NCBI RefSeq assembly: GCF_016428975.1
Contig: NZ_JAELTT010000006.1
Coordinates: 47,814 to 111,813 of the forward strand
Direction: 5' to 3'
DNA: 64,000 nucleotides
From: Dyella sp. ASV21
GTDB taxonomy: Bacteria; Pseudomonadota; Gammaproteobacteria; Xanthomonadales; Rhodanobacteraceae
Below, piece after piece: positions 55,483 through 64,000 of the stretch. Every line of letters begins with the position of its first letter. Position 1 is the first letter of the stretch. Both the position numbers and the translations under genes were made by a program. Below the pieces are notes generated by a model that was not told where the DNA came from, ran no database searches, and saw only the letters and a list, made by a program, of their open reading frames with translations.

Positions 55483-57978
55483 ATGAAGCGTATCGCCGCC
55501 CTGATCCTGCTTGCCTCCCTGTCCGCCAATGCTCTTGCGTTCGATCCGTTCGTCATTTCCGACATCCGTATCGATGGCCTCAGCCGTATTTCCACCGGTA
55601 CCGTCCTCAATTACCTGCCCATGGGCAAGGGCGATCGCCTGACCAACGATGGTGCCCAGCGCGCCATTCGCGCCCTGTATCAGACCAAGTTCTTCAGTGA
55701 CGTGCAGATTGATCGCGAAGGCGACATTCTGGTCATCAAGGTCGTCGAGCGTCCGTCCATTGCCAAGCTCAACATTCGCGGCAACAAGGACATCAAGGAA
55801 GAGGATCTGCGCAAGGGCCTGAAGGAGATCGGCCTGTCCGAAGGCGAAACCTTCGACCGCCTCTCGCTCGACCGCGTGCAGCAGGAACTGGTGCGCCAGT
55901 ACTACAACCGCGGCAAGTACAACGTGTCGGTCGAACCGCACGTGACCAATCTCGATCGCAACCGCGTGGCGGTCGACATCGAGATCCGCGAAGGCAAGGT
56001 TGCCAAGATCAAGGAAATCAATATCGTCGGCAACCAGGCGTTTACCGATAAGGACATCCGCAAGGGTTTCGAATCGGATACGTCCAACTGGATGTCCTGG
56101 TACTCCAAGGACGATCAGTACTCGCGCGAAAAGCTCAGCGGTGACCTGGAGAAGCTGCAGTCCTACTACATGGATCGCGGCTACGCCGACTTTGGCGTCG
56201 ACTCCACCCAGGTGACCATTGCGCCGGACAAGCGCTCGATGTACATCGCCGCCAGCGTCAAGGAAGGCGACATCTACACCATTTCCGATGTGCACCTGCT
56301 TGGCGAGCTGATCCTCCCGGAGGATTCGCTCAAGCAGCTGGTGTACGTGAAGAAGGGCGACACCTTCAACCGCAAGGCGGTCGAAGCAAGCTCCAACTCC
56401 ATCAAGAGCATCCTGGCGAGCATCGGTTATGCCTTTGCCAAGGTCACGCCGGTGCCGAAGCTGGACAAGGACAAGCGCACCGTCGACCTGACGCTCTACA
56501 TCGAGCCGGGCAAGCGCGTGTACGTGCGCCGCGTGATCTTCCAGGGCAATACCCGCACGGAAGACGACGTGATGCGCCGCGAAATGCGCCAGCTGGAAGG
56601 CAGCTGGTTCTCGCAGCCGGCTATCGACCGCTCCAAGATCCGTCTGCAGCGCCTGGGCTACTTCAAGACCGTCAACATCGACAAGGCGCTGGTGCCCGGC
56701 ACCGAAGACCAGGTCGACCTGACGGTGAAGGTGGAAGAACAGTCCGCCGGCAGCCTGATGTTCGGCGTGGGTTACTCGCAGTACTCGGGCATCATCCTGT
56801 CCGCGTCGGTGTCGCAGAACAACTTCCTTGGCACGGGTGACAGCTTCTCGGTGGGCGCCTCGCGCAGCGACTACTCCACCAACATCAATGCCAGCTACTT
56901 CAACCCCTACCTCACCGACAGCGGCGTGGGTATCGGTTACAGCGCAGGTTTCACCAAGAGCAACTACGGCGACACCAACAGCACCTTCGTCAACTACGAA
57001 AGCTCGATGAAGTCGTTCTCGAGCTACCTGAGCTTCCCGATCTCCGAAACGGACAACATCCGCGCCGGCTTGGGCATCAGTAGCAACAAGATCAACCTCA
57101 GCTACCAGCAGCAGGTTCTGGACGTGAACGGCAACCCCGTTCTCGACCCGAACGGCAATCCGGAAACCTCGACGGTCAACTACTCGCCGCAGATCCTGAT
57201 CGACTACCAGAACGCGCTCGGCCACCAGACGATCCACACCTGGGACGCCACGCTGGGCTGGACCCACGATACCCGCAACGGTTACTGGGCTCCGACGCGC
57301 GGCGGCCTGATCTCGCTGTCGACCGATATCGCCCTGCCCGGCTCCACCGTGCAGTACTACAAGATCTTCGGCGAGGCCAACCATTACTGGCCGATCGGCA
57401 AGGGCTTCGTGCTGTACCTGGATGGCCAGATCGGCTACGGCAAGGCCTATGGCCAGACGTTCGACTACAGCAGCGGCGACGGTCTCTACCAGGCAGGCGA
57501 CAAGATCACCTTCCCGTTCTGGGAGAACTACTACTCGGGCGGCGTGCGCGACGTGCGTGGCTTCCAGGACAACACCCTGGGCCCCCGCGTCTGCGTGGGC
57601 ACCACCACCAACGCGGCCGGCAAGATAGTTCCGATCACGCCGAACCCGGATGGCACCTGTACCGGCAGCGTGTACAGCTACGCGCAGCCGCTGGGTGGTG
57701 CGTTCAAGGTGCTGGGCACGGCCGAGCTGTACCTGCCGCTGCCGTTCCTCAAGGACATCAACACCGCTCGCGTGTCGTGGTTCGTGGACGTCGGTAACGC
57801 CTATACGAGCTACTCGACCTTCACCGCCAGCACCTTGCGCGTGTCCACCGGTATCTCGCTGCACTGGCAGGCACCGATCGGCCCGCTGATCATCAACTTC
57901 GCGGTACCGCTGCGCACCCAGCAGGATGACGGTCACTACGAAGAGCGCATCCAGTTCACCTTCGGCAGCCAGTTCTAA
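55483..57978 (+). CDS. bamA: Outer-membrane assembly factor BamA
   Basis: An 831-residue Omp85 protein: signal peptide MKRIAALILLASLSANALA, five POTRA domains (residues about 22-430) and a 16-strand barrel. The L6 motif VRGFQDN lies in the last third and the C-terminus ends in an aromatic, FTFGSQF, as needed for insertion. It folds and inserts other outer-membrane proteins. A short Asn/Pro repeat (VNGNPVLDPNGNP) sits in a barrel loop. A strong terminator follows. Confidence 0.97.
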   Translation: MKRIAALILLASLSANALAFDPFVISDIRIDGLSRISTGTVLNYLPMGKGDRLTNDGAQRAIRALYQTKFFSDVQIDREGDILVIKVVERPSIAKLNIRGNKDIKEEDLRKGLKEIGLSEGETFDRLSLDRVQQELVRQYYNRGKYNVSVEPHVTNLDRNRVAVDIEIREGKVAKIKEINIVGNQAFTDKDIRKGFESDTSNWMSWYSKDDQYSREKLSGDLEKLQSYYMDRGYADFGVDSTQVTIAPDKRSMYIAASVKEGDIYTISDVHLLGELILPEDSLKQLVYVKKGDTFNRKAVEASSNSIKSILASIGYAFAKVTPVPKLDKDKRTVDLTLYIEPGKRVYVRRVIFQGNTRTEDDVMRREMRQLEGSWFSQPAIDRSKIRLQRLGYFKTVNIDKALVPGTEDQVDLTVKVEEQSAGSLMFGVGYSQYSGIILSASVSQNNFLGTGDSFSVGASRSDYSTNINASYFNPYLTDSGVGIGYSAGFTKSNYGDTNSTFVNYESSMKSFSSYLSFPISETDNIRAGLGISSNKINLSYQQQVLDVNGNPVLDPNGNPETSTVNYSPQILIDYQNALGHQTIHTWDATLGWTHDTRNGYWAPTRGGLISLSTDIALPGSTVQYYKIFGEANHYWPIGKGFVLYLDGQIGYGKAYGQTFDYSSGDGLYQAGDKITFPFWENYYSGGVRDVRGFQDNTLGPRVCVGTTTNAAGKIVPITPNPDGTCTGSVYSYAQPLGGAFKVLGTAELYLPLPFLKDINTARVSWFVDVGNAYTSYSTFTASTLRVSTGISLHWQAPIGPLIINFAVPLRTQQDDGHYEERIQFTFGSQF

Positions 57979-58008
57979 TGGACTGAAGGGTCCGCACAGC
58001 AGGATCAG

Positions 58009-58040
58009 GGAAAGCGCGGCGCTGCCGCGCTTTCCTTTTT
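58009..58040 (+). terminator. Rho-independent terminator after bamA
   Basis: A perfect 12-bp stem GGAAAGCGCGGC (58009-58020) around GCT, complement at 58024-58035, then five T. It lies 30 bases past the bamA stop and separates bamA from lpxD. A TACAAT box at 58067-58072 may be the -10 of an lpxD promoter. Confidence 0.9.
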
Positions 58041-58096
58041 GGCGAGCCAGGAAAGCGCCTACGCCCTACAATGGCCCGATTGCAGGGAGCCAACGC

Positions 58097-59125
58097 ATGA
58101 GCCTTTTCAACATTACCGTGGCCGAACTGGCCGAGCGCTTCGGCCTGGAATTTCGTGGCGATGGCGCGCGCGTCATCGATGGCGTCGGTACCTTGGCGGG
58201 CGCCGGCCCGACCCAGCTGAGCTTTCTCTCCAACAGCAAATACGCCTCCCAGCTGGCGGCCACCCGTGCCGGCGTGGTGGTCATGCGAGAAGAGAACACA
58301 GCCGAGAGCCCGGTCGACGCACTGCTGGCGAAAGATCCCTATGTGGCGTACGCCAAGATCGCCGCGTTGTTTGAGCGACTGCCCGCCGCCCCGCAGGGCA
58401 TTCACCCCAGCGCAGTAGTCGCAGCGACGGCGCGCGTGGCCCCCACCGCCAGTATCGGTCCGGGCTGCGTGATCGATGATGGCGCGGTGATCGAAGACGG
58501 TGCGGTGCTCGGCCCCCATTGCATCATCGGCCCCGAGTGCACGGTAGGCGCGCACAGCCGTCTGGTGGCGCGCGTGACCTTGGTGATCCGCGTGACCCTG
58601 GGCAAGCGCGTCCTGGTACACCCCGGCGCGGTGATTGGCTCGGACGGATTCGGCCTTGCCTTTGACCGCGACCATTGGATCAAACTGCCCCAGCTCGGTG
58701 GCGTGCGCATCGGCGACGACTGCGAGATTGGCGCCAACACCACCATCGACCGTGGCGCGCTGGACGACACGGTGCTGGAAGAAGACGTACGCCTGGACAA
58801 CCAGATCCAGATCGCTCACAACGTCTATATCGGCGCCCATACCGCCCTGGCCGGCTGCGCGGCGGTGGCCGGCAGCGCCAAGATCGGCCGTTACTGCATG
58901 ATCGGCGGCAACGCCGGCGTGCTGGGGCATCTGGAAGTGGCCGACCGGGTTACCATTACCGCCAAGAGCCTGGTCACGCACTCCATACGCGAGCCAGGTG
59001 AATATTCCTCGGGCGTCCCGCTGCAGGAAAATCGACTGTGGCGTCGCAACGCGGCCCGCTTCAAACATCTCGACGAATACGTGCGCCGACTCTCGGCGCT
59101 GGAGAAGGACAGCAACAATGAGTGA
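58097..59125 (+). CDS. lpxD: UDP-3-O-acylglucosamine N-acyltransferase
   Basis: A 342-residue hexapeptide-repeat trimer, third step of lipid A synthesis: it adds a 3-hydroxyacyl chain from ACP to the amine. An N-terminal uridine-binding domain (SFLSNSKYASQL) is followed by the left-handed helix (about residues 100-290) with the catalytic His in QIQIAHNVYIG. The ATG at 58097 follows GGGAG. fabZ overlaps its end by 8 bases. Confidence 0.96.
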   Translation: MSLFNITVAELAERFGLEFRGDGARVIDGVGTLAGAGPTQLSFLSNSKYASQLAATRAGVVVMREENTAESPVDALLAKDPYVAYAKIAALFERLPAAPQGIHPSAVVAATARVAPTASIGPGCVIDDGAVIEDGAVLGPHCIIGPECTVGAHSRLVARVTLVIRVTLGKRVLVHPGAVIGSDGFGLAFDRDHWIKLPQLGGVRIGDDCEIGANTTIDRGALDDTVLEEDVRLDNQIQIAHNVYIGAHTALAGCAAVAGSAKIGRYCMIGGNAGVLGHLEVADRVTITAKSLVTHSIREPGEYSSGVPLQENRLWRRNAARFKHLDEYVRRLSALEKDSNNE

Positions 59126-59591
59126 CCTCACCGTGCCTTTCCACCTCCCGGTGAACGTGGAACAGATCCAGCAGCTGCTGCCGCACCGCTATCCGTTCCT
59201 GCTGGTCGACCGCGTCGTCGAACTGGTGCCGGACAAGAGCGTGGTGGCCATCAAGAACGTGACCATCAATGAGCCGTTCTTCCAGGGCCACTTCCCGGGC
59301 CACCCGGTCATGCCAGGCGTGCTGATCGTGGAGGCCATGGCCCAGGCCGCCGGCCTGCTCACGCAGATCTCCAGCCGCTTGAAGGGCAATACCGGCAGCC
59401 CGCTGTTCTACCTCGCCAAGGTCGACAACGCGCGCTTCAGTGCCCCTGTGGTGCCCGGCGACCAATTGCGCCTGGAGGTGTCGCTCAAGCGCCTGCTGCG
59501 CAGCATGGGCCTGTTCGAGGCACGCACCGTGGTCGACGGCAAGGAAGTGGCGAGCTGCGAGCTGATGTGCGCCGCGAGGTCCGACAAATGA
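59118..59591 (+). CDS. fabZ: 3-Hydroxyacyl-ACP dehydratase FabZ
   Basis: A 157-residue hot-dog-fold enzyme that dehydrates 3-hydroxyacyl-ACP for fatty-acid elongation. Catalytic His and Glu are in [34 protein letters not shown] opens the domain. It competes with LpxA/LpxD for the same hydroxyacyl-ACP pool, and its co-translation with both (overlaps of 8 and 4 bases) matches the need to balance phospholipid and lipid A. Confidence 0.97.
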   Translation: MSDLTVPFHLPVNVEQIQQLLPHRYPFLLVDRVVELVPDKSVVAIKNVTINEPFFQGHFPGHPVMPGVLIVEAMAQAAGLLTQISSRLKGNTGSPLFYLAKVDNARFSAPVVPGDQLRLEVSLKRLLRSMGLFEARTVVDGKEVASCELMCAARSDK

Positions 59592-60361
59592 TCCATCCCA
59601 CCGCGCAGATCGATCCCTCGGCCGTTATCGGCGACAACGTCAGCATCGGCGCCTATAGCGTGATCGGCGCCGACGTGCAGATCGGCGAAGGCACGGTGAT
59701 TGGCCCGCATGTGGTGATCGAGGGTCCCACGCGCATTGGCCGCGAGAACCGCATCAGCCAGTTCGCTTCGCTGGGCGGTGCCCCGCAGGACAAGAAATTC
59801 AATGGCGAACGCACCGAGCTGATCATCGGCGACCGCAACCAGATCCGCGAGTTTGTCACCATCAACCGTGGCACCGGCGACGGCGGCGGCGCCACGCGCA
59901 TCGGCAACGACAACTGGCTGCTGGCCTATGTGCATGTCGCGCACGATTGCCAGATCGGCAACCACACGGTGTTCTCCAACTACTCAGCGTTGGCCGGGCA
60001 CGTGGAGGTGGGCGACTGGGTGGTGATGGCCGGCTTCTCCGGCGCGCACCAGTTCTGCAAGGTGGGCGCGCATGCCTTCATCGGCATGGGTTGCCTGCTC
60101 GGCTCGGACGTGCCGCCCTTCGTGATGATGGCCAATGATCAGCGCGGCCGCCCGCGCGGCATCAACAGCGAGGGCCTCAAGCGCCGCGGCTTCGATGCCA
60201 CCCGCATCTCGGCGATCAAACGCGCTTATCGCACCCTGTACATGGCCGGCCTTACCCTCGCCGATGCACGCGAGCAACTGATTACTCAGGCCGAGAACAG
60301 CGAGGACGTGCGCGCCATGCTCGACTTCCTCGACCGCAGCGAGCGCTCACTCGCGCGTTGA
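59588..60361 (+). CDS. lpxA: UDP-N-acetylglucosamine O-acyltransferase
   Basis: A 257-residue hexapeptide-repeat trimer, first step of lipid A synthesis. The catalytic His is in [27 protein letters not shown] and the helical C-terminus ([27 protein letters not shown]) are typical. The start ATG overlaps the fabZ stop (ATGA at 59588). lpxB follows after a gap of about 76 bases, or 1 base if its longer reading is used. Confidence 0.97.
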   Translation: MIHPTAQIDPSAVIGDNVSIGAYSVIGADVQIGEGTVIGPHVVIEGPTRIGRENRISQFASLGGAPQDKKFNGERTELIIGDRNQIREFVTINRGTGDGGGATRIGNDNWLLAYVHVAHDCQIGNHTVFSNYSALAGHVEVGDWVVMAGFSGAHQFCKVGAHAFIGMGCLLGSDVPPFVMMANDQRGRPRGINSEGLKRRGFDATRISAIKRAYRTLYMAGLTLADAREQLITQAENSEDVRAMLDFLDRSERSLAR

Positions 60362-60437
60362 CATGAGCCGCCGATGGGAGCCTTGCTCCTATCGGCGCAT
60401 CACGCATGGGGGTTCGCTTTTGTCTCTGTTTCCAGCC

Positions 60438-61652
60438 ATGACTCCCACCGACATCGCCCATCCAGCCCCTCTCATCGCCCTTATCGCCGGCGAAGACTCC
60501 GGTGACCAATTGGGCGCCGACCTGATCGCCGCGCTGCGACGCCGCTACCCGGGCGCACGCTTCATCGGCATCGGTGGCGCACGCATGAAGGGCCAAGGCT
60601 TCGACTCCTGGTACGACATCAAGGAGCTCTCGCTCTTCGGCTTTGCCGAAGTGGTGTCGCACCTGCCTCGCCTGCTGCGTCTTCGCAAGGAATTGGTTGC
60701 GCGCCTGATCGCCGCCAAACCGGACGTTGTCGTTGGCATCGATGCGCCGGATTTCAACCTCGGCGTGGAACAGCGCCTACGCGCAGCCGGTATTCGCACG
60801 GTGCACTACGTCAGCCCCTCCGTATGGGCATGGCGCGAGAAGCGCGCGGAGAAGATCGGCCGCAGTGCGGACCGCGTGCTCTGCCTGTTCCCCATGGAAC
60901 CGGCGATTTATGCGCGGCACGGGGTCGATGCGCGCTTCGTGGGGCACCCGCTGGCGGACCGCTTCGCCCTGGTATCCGACCGCACCGGTGCGCGTGATTT
61001 CCTGCAGTTGCCGCAGAACGCTCCCGTGCTCGCCGTACTGCCGGGCAGTCGGCCCTCGGAAGTCGCCATGCTGGGTCGCGCATTCATCGACGCCGCCCAG
61101 CAAGTAGCGAAGGCTCTGCCTGGTCTGCGCATCCTTATTCCTGCCGCCAACGAGCGCGTGCGTGCCAGCCTGCAACAGCTGCTTGCCGATAACAGCGAAC
61201 CCGACGTGCCGCAGCTGCTGGACGGCCACGCCCACGAGGCGATGCTGGCCGCCGACGTGGTGCTGCTGGCGTCGGGCACGGCCACGCTGGAGGCCATGCT
61301 GGCCAAGCGTCCGATGGTGGTGGGCTATCGCGTGTCGCCGATCAGCTACCGCATTGCCCGCGCCCTCAACATGCTCAAGACAGACGTCTATTCGCTGCCC
61401 AATATTCTTGCCCGTGCCAGCGGCATGGGCGCGGATGCGGTGCTGGTACCCGAACTGATGCAGGACGATTTCACCGCCGACAAACTGGCCCAGGCCACCC
61501 TGGCGTTGTTCAACGATAGCGAGCGCCGTGGCGCCATCGTGGCGGCCTTCGAGCAACTGCACATAGCGTTGCGTGGCGACCTGGATGGTCATGCTGGCGA
61601 TCTGGCCGCCAACGCGGTGGGCGAACTCGTGGATGCCTCACGTGGCCGCTAA
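60438..61652 (+). CDS. lpxB: Lipid A disaccharide synthase
   Basis: A 404-residue glycosyltransferase (GT-B fold) that joins UDP-2,3-diacylglucosamine to lipid X. Motifs are [67 protein letters not shown] and [13 protein letters not shown]. The start is uncertain: ATG 60438 puts the conserved part near the usual place, but ATG 60363, directly after lpxA, would add 25 residues. Neither has a strong ribosome site. Confidence 0.95.
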   Translation: MTPTDIAHPAPLIALIAGEDSGDQLGADLIAALRRRYPGARFIGIGGARMKGQGFDSWYDIKELSLFGFAEVVSHLPRLLRLRKELVARLIAAKPDVVVGIDAPDFNLGVEQRLRAAGIRTVHYVSPSVWAWREKRAEKIGRSADRVLCLFPMEPAIYARHGVDARFVGHPLADRFALVSDRTGARDFLQLPQNAPVLAVLPGSRPSEVAMLGRAFIDAAQQVAKALPGLRILIPAANERVRASLQQLLADNSEPDVPQLLDGHAHEAMLAADVVLLASGTATLEAMLAKRPMVVGYRVSPISYRIARALNMLKTDVYSLPNILARASGMGADAVLVPELMQDDFTADKLAQATLALFNDSERRGAIVAAFEQLHIALRGDLDGHAGDLAANAVGELVDASRGR

Positions 61653-62286
61653 GCCGCACAGCACGCGCGCGGGCGCCGCCCGCACATCCACGGACGCCAT
61701 CAACGATCGCCTGATCGCCGGCGTGGACGAAGCCGGCCGAGGCCCGCTGGCCGGCCCCGTGAGCGTGGCCGCTGTGATCCTTGACCCGTCCCGACCGATT
61801 GCCGGACTCAACGACTCCAAGAAGTTGACGGAGGCCCGTCGCGAGGCGCTCTATCCACAGATCATCGAGAACGTGCTGGCTCATTGCATCGTGATGGTGA
61901 TGCCCGACGAAATCGATCGCATCAATATCTACCAGGCGACCATGACGGGCATGTGCCGCGCCCTCGCGGGGCTCGCCCCGGCCGCTGACGAAGCCTGGAT
62001 AGACGGCAATGCCCTGCCCCGCGAACTATCCATTCCGGGCCGCGCGATTGTCGGTGGCGACGCACTGGAGCCGGCCATCAGCGCCGCCTCCATTCTCGCC
62101 AAGGTCACGCGCGATCGCTGGATGGTGGCGCTGGATCGCGAGCATCCGGGCTATGGTTTTGCCGAGCACAAAGGGTATGGCACGCCAGGGCATCTGGAAG
62201 CGCTCAAACGCCTGGGACCCTGCCCCCACCACCGGCGCAGTTTCGCACCCGTGAAACTACTGTTCGACCAGGGCACGCTGTTCTAG
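61633..62286 (+). CDS. rnhB: Ribonuclease HII
   Basis: A 217-residue RNase H that removes ribonucleotides from DNA. The active-site acids lie in [15 protein letters not shown] (Asp, Glu), AWIDGNALP and [22 protein letters not shown]. The C-terminal HRRSFAPVK motif closes the domain. It overlaps the lpxB end by 20 bases. It is the last gene of the supercluster here; in many relatives dnaE follows but it does not in this window. Confidence 0.95.
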   Translation: MPHVAAKPHSTRAGAARTSTDAINDRLIAGVDEAGRGPLAGPVSVAAVILDPSRPIAGLNDSKKLTEARREALYPQIIENVLAHCIVMVMPDEIDRINIYQATMTGMCRALAGLAPAADEAWIDGNALPRELSIPGRAIVGGDALEPAISAASILAKVTRDRWMVALDREHPGYGFAEHKGYGTPGHLEALKRLGPCPHHRRSFAPVKLLFDQGTLF

Positions 62287-62293
62287 GCGGCCG

Positions 62294-62319
62294 CGTTGAT
62301 ATGGACGTCCATATCAACG
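62294..62319. repeat. Perfect 26-bp palindrome after rnhB
   Basis: The left half is CGTTGATATGGAC and the right half is its exact complement, with no spacer. It lies 8 bases past the rnhB stop. No T run follows, so it may be a dimer-binding operator rather than a terminator. Confidence 0.8.
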
Positions 62320-62725
62320 TTCGTGAGCCGAAGCGCCCATGCAACCCGCACGCCACGCGGCACGCGTGCATGTAGGCCTCATGACCCACGTCACCGGCAT
62401 GTCACGGAGTTAGAATAAGGTCGACCTACGGATAGCCGCGGCCGGTGCCGCGTTGCTGACAGAGTCAGGAACTAGCATCGTTCTCGGTCTCTAGCGAGAT
62501 CAAGACGGTCGTCGATCGAAGCAACCTTTCGATCCGCCGCTGCATCCCAAGGGATACAGGAAGCGAAGCCATCGGGCCGCCCCACGCCCAGCGCCCCCAA
62601 ACCGATATGCCTGATTCGACGGCACGGTGCACTTCTCTTCAGGGCAAGGATGCCGTTGCCGCCGAGTGGCTGTGCCGCACGGTGATCTGAGACACCTACG
62701 CGCATTCGACCGCAGGAGTTGTGTC
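62320..62725 (+). other. Intergenic stretch without a recognised gene
   Basis: About 400 bases of non-coding DNA. A TAGAAT box (62411-62416) may be a -10, but no good -35 is seen. A small hairpin GATCGAA/TTCGATC lies at 62514-62534. I see no tRNA and no clear small-RNA terminator. Confidence 0.4.
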
Positions 62726-62935
62726 ATGACGCTTCCCAACCGCCCGCACACCGTTCCACTCAGCGATACCAGCCCGAACGTCACACCGTCATCGGCGCTC
62801 ACACCTGACGAAATCGCAGCGATCGTCTCGGCGGAACGGCAACACCGCGATTACGACCTGCACCCGCTGCGGGTGCAGGGTCTGGACCACTACATCGATA
62901 GCCCCTCCGGGGACGAACGCTTCCACATCGGGTAA
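62726..62935 (+). CDS. Small protein of unknown function
   Basis: A 69-residue soluble protein behind an excellent CAGGAG site 8 bases upstream of the ATG at 62726, so translation is likely. The first 30 residues are Pro/Thr/Ser-rich; the rest (LTPDEIAAIVSAERQHRDYDLHPLRVQGLDHYI) looks helical and polar. No family recognised. It converges with the permease gene 43 bases away. Confidence 0.5.
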   Translation: MTLPNRPHTVPLSDTSPNVTPSSALTPDEIAAIVSAERQHRDYDLHPLRVQGLDHYIDSPSGDERFHIG

Positions 62936-62978
62936 GCGCGAACGAGCTTGAGCGGCGGCAAGGCTCGCCCGTCGTCGC

Positions 62979-64000
62979 TCAACGCTGCGCGCGCAGGCGG
63001 CTGTGCCAGAAGCCGTAGGTCACGTAGATCAGCATGCCCAGTGCGGTCCAGCCGGCCAGCAGCAGCCAGTTGGCCAGGTTCATCTGGGCCAGCAGGAACA
63101 GGCACACGATCACGCCTAGCGAGCACACCACCGGTGCCGCCGGCACGCGGAACCCGCGCGGAAGATCAGGACGCGTGCGACGCAGCACCAGCACGCCCAC
63201 GCACACCGTGGCGAATGCCAGCAGCGTCCCCATGGACAACAGATCGCCCAGCAGGCTCAGCGGGAACAGCGCCGCCAGCAGGCCACCGACAGCACCCACC
63301 AGCAAGGTCGAGCGATGCGGCGTGCGGAAGCGCTCGTGCACCGCGCCAAACATACGCGGCAGCAGACCGTCGCCGGACATGCTGTAGAGAATGCGCGCCA
63401 GACCCATGTGCATCACCAGGATCACCGAGGTCAGACCAGCCACCGCGCCGATCTGGGTGAGCAGCTTCAACCAGGCCAGCGACGGGTGGGCCGCCAGTGC
63501 CGTCGCCACCGGCTCGGCCGTGGCCAGTTGCTGATACGGCACAAGGCCGGTCAGCACCGCCGCCACGATGATGTAGAGCACCGTACAGATCGCCAACGAA
63601 ATAAGGATGCCCGCCGGCACGTTCTGCTGCGGATTGCGCGTCTCCTGGGCCGCCGTGGCGACCGCGTCAAAGCCGATATACGCGTAGAACACACTGGTGG
63701 CCGCACGGAATACGCCGCTCCAGCCGTAATGCTCGCCGCCCTGGCTGGGCGGCACGTAGGGGTGCCACAGCGACGTGTCGATGTACTGCAGGCCGAACAC
63801 CACGAACAAGATCACCACCAACACTTTCAGCACCACTACCACGCTGGCGAACATGGTGGACTGCCGGGTGCCTGCATAGAGCAGCGCGGTAATGGCCCCG
63901 ACCACCAGCAAGGCCGGCAGGTTGATCAGGGCGCCGGTGGCCACGAAATGACCGTCCTTGAAACTCAAGGGAGCGTTGGCGAGCGCGGCGGGCACGTTGA
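62979..64000 (-). CDS. APC-family amino-acid permease, C-terminal part
   Basis: The gene enters from the right edge, so its N-terminal helices are missing; the visible frame is open to the last base. About nine hydrophobic helices are seen. The block SVFYAYIGFDAVATAAQETRNPQQNVP is the helix-6 gate of the APC family (cationic amino-acid transporter type), and the RILYSMSGDGLLPRMF loop is also typical. Substrate probably a basic or neutral amino acid. The codon GTG at 63993 is internal, not a start. Confidence 0.88.
   Translation of the reverse strand, partial: NVPAALANAPLSFKDGHFVATGALINLPALLVVGAITALLYAGTRQSTMFASVVVVLKVLVVILFVVFGLQYIDTSLWHPYVPPSQGGEHYGWSGVFRAATSVFYAYIGFDAVATAAQETRNPQQNVPAGILISLAICTVLYIIVAAVLTGLVPYQQLATAEPVATALAAHPSLAWLKLLTQIGAVAGLTSVILVMHMGLARILYSMSGDGLLPRMFGAVHERFRTPHRSTLLVGAVGGLLAALFPLSLLGDLLSMGTLLAFATVCVGVLVLRRTRPDLPRGFRVPAAPVVCSLGVIVCLFLLAQMNLANWLLLAGWTALGMLIYVTYGFWHSRLRAQR

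Noticed and set aside
55354..57936. An 860-codon open frame antisense to bamA
   Set aside because: It mirrors bamA codon bias, has no ribosome site and no domain; bamA is certain.

Overview
The window is GC-rich, gene-dense chromosomal DNA from a gammaproteobacterium. Protein style and gene order (minCDE, the dapD-arsC-like-dapE run, rpsB-tsf-pyrH-frr-uppS-cdsA-dxr-rseP-bamA-lpxD-fabZ-lpxA-lpxB-rnhB, GumN/TraB-type and M28 proteins) point to the Xanthomonadales/Lysobacterales, most likely a Rhodanobacteraceae relative (Dyella/Luteibacter/Frateuria type). The family-level placement is an inference from content, not a computed phylogeny. I saw no rRNA, tRNA, prophage, insertion sequence or CRISPR array.

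Layout. 1-3.8 kb: the end of an SPFH-type gene, small proteins, and a copper/cytochrome-oxidase assembly group (SCO1-like, PCu(A)C chaperone, CtaG-like). 3.8-7.4 kb: a three-gene ABC exporter of the GldA/GldF/GldG type. 7.5-11.1 kb: an SRPBCC/GyrI-like fusion and a DesK/LiaS-type two-component system. 11.3-14.4 kb: a GNAT gene overlapping minC, then minD, minE and an HExxH protein. 14.5-18.0 kb: a Bcr/CflA-type MFS pump, a fluoride riboswitch with crcB and DUF190, and cfa. 18.1-22 kb: TraB/GumN-like protein, parC and a small secreted protein.

22.2-30.4 kb is the most unusual stretch. It holds an esterase, two SMR-like small transporters and a DegT aminotransferase in tight succession. An HD protein and a CPBP membrane protease follow, then an arginase-fold protein overlapping a FemAB/BioF2-like acyltransferase, transcribed divergently from a free-standing acyl carrier protein and ketosynthase. 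I suggest, as inference, a lipid- or acyl-conjugate pathway. 30.4-38.9 kb is mostly hydrolases (two Nudix, phosphodiester glycosidase, penicillin acylase, serine hydrolase, M28 peptidase) plus a DoxX-like protein. It also contains a gene remnant abutting a long imperfect palindrome.

38.9-46.4 kb, minus strand: dapD, an ArsC/YffB-like gene, a ferritin-like/VIT1 iron transporter and dapE read as one run, then a YfaZ-like porin, glnD and a cysteine-rich secreted protein. From 46.5 kb map diverges from the classic translation-to-envelope supercluster, which runs on the plus strand to rnhB at 62.3 kb: ribosomal protein S2, EF-Ts, UMP kinase, ribosome recycling, isoprenoid and phospholipid precursors, site-2 protease, BamA and lipid A synthesis. 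The last 1.7 kb holds a perfect 26-bp palindrome, a 69-residue unknown protein and the 3' part of an amino-acid permease that runs out of the window.
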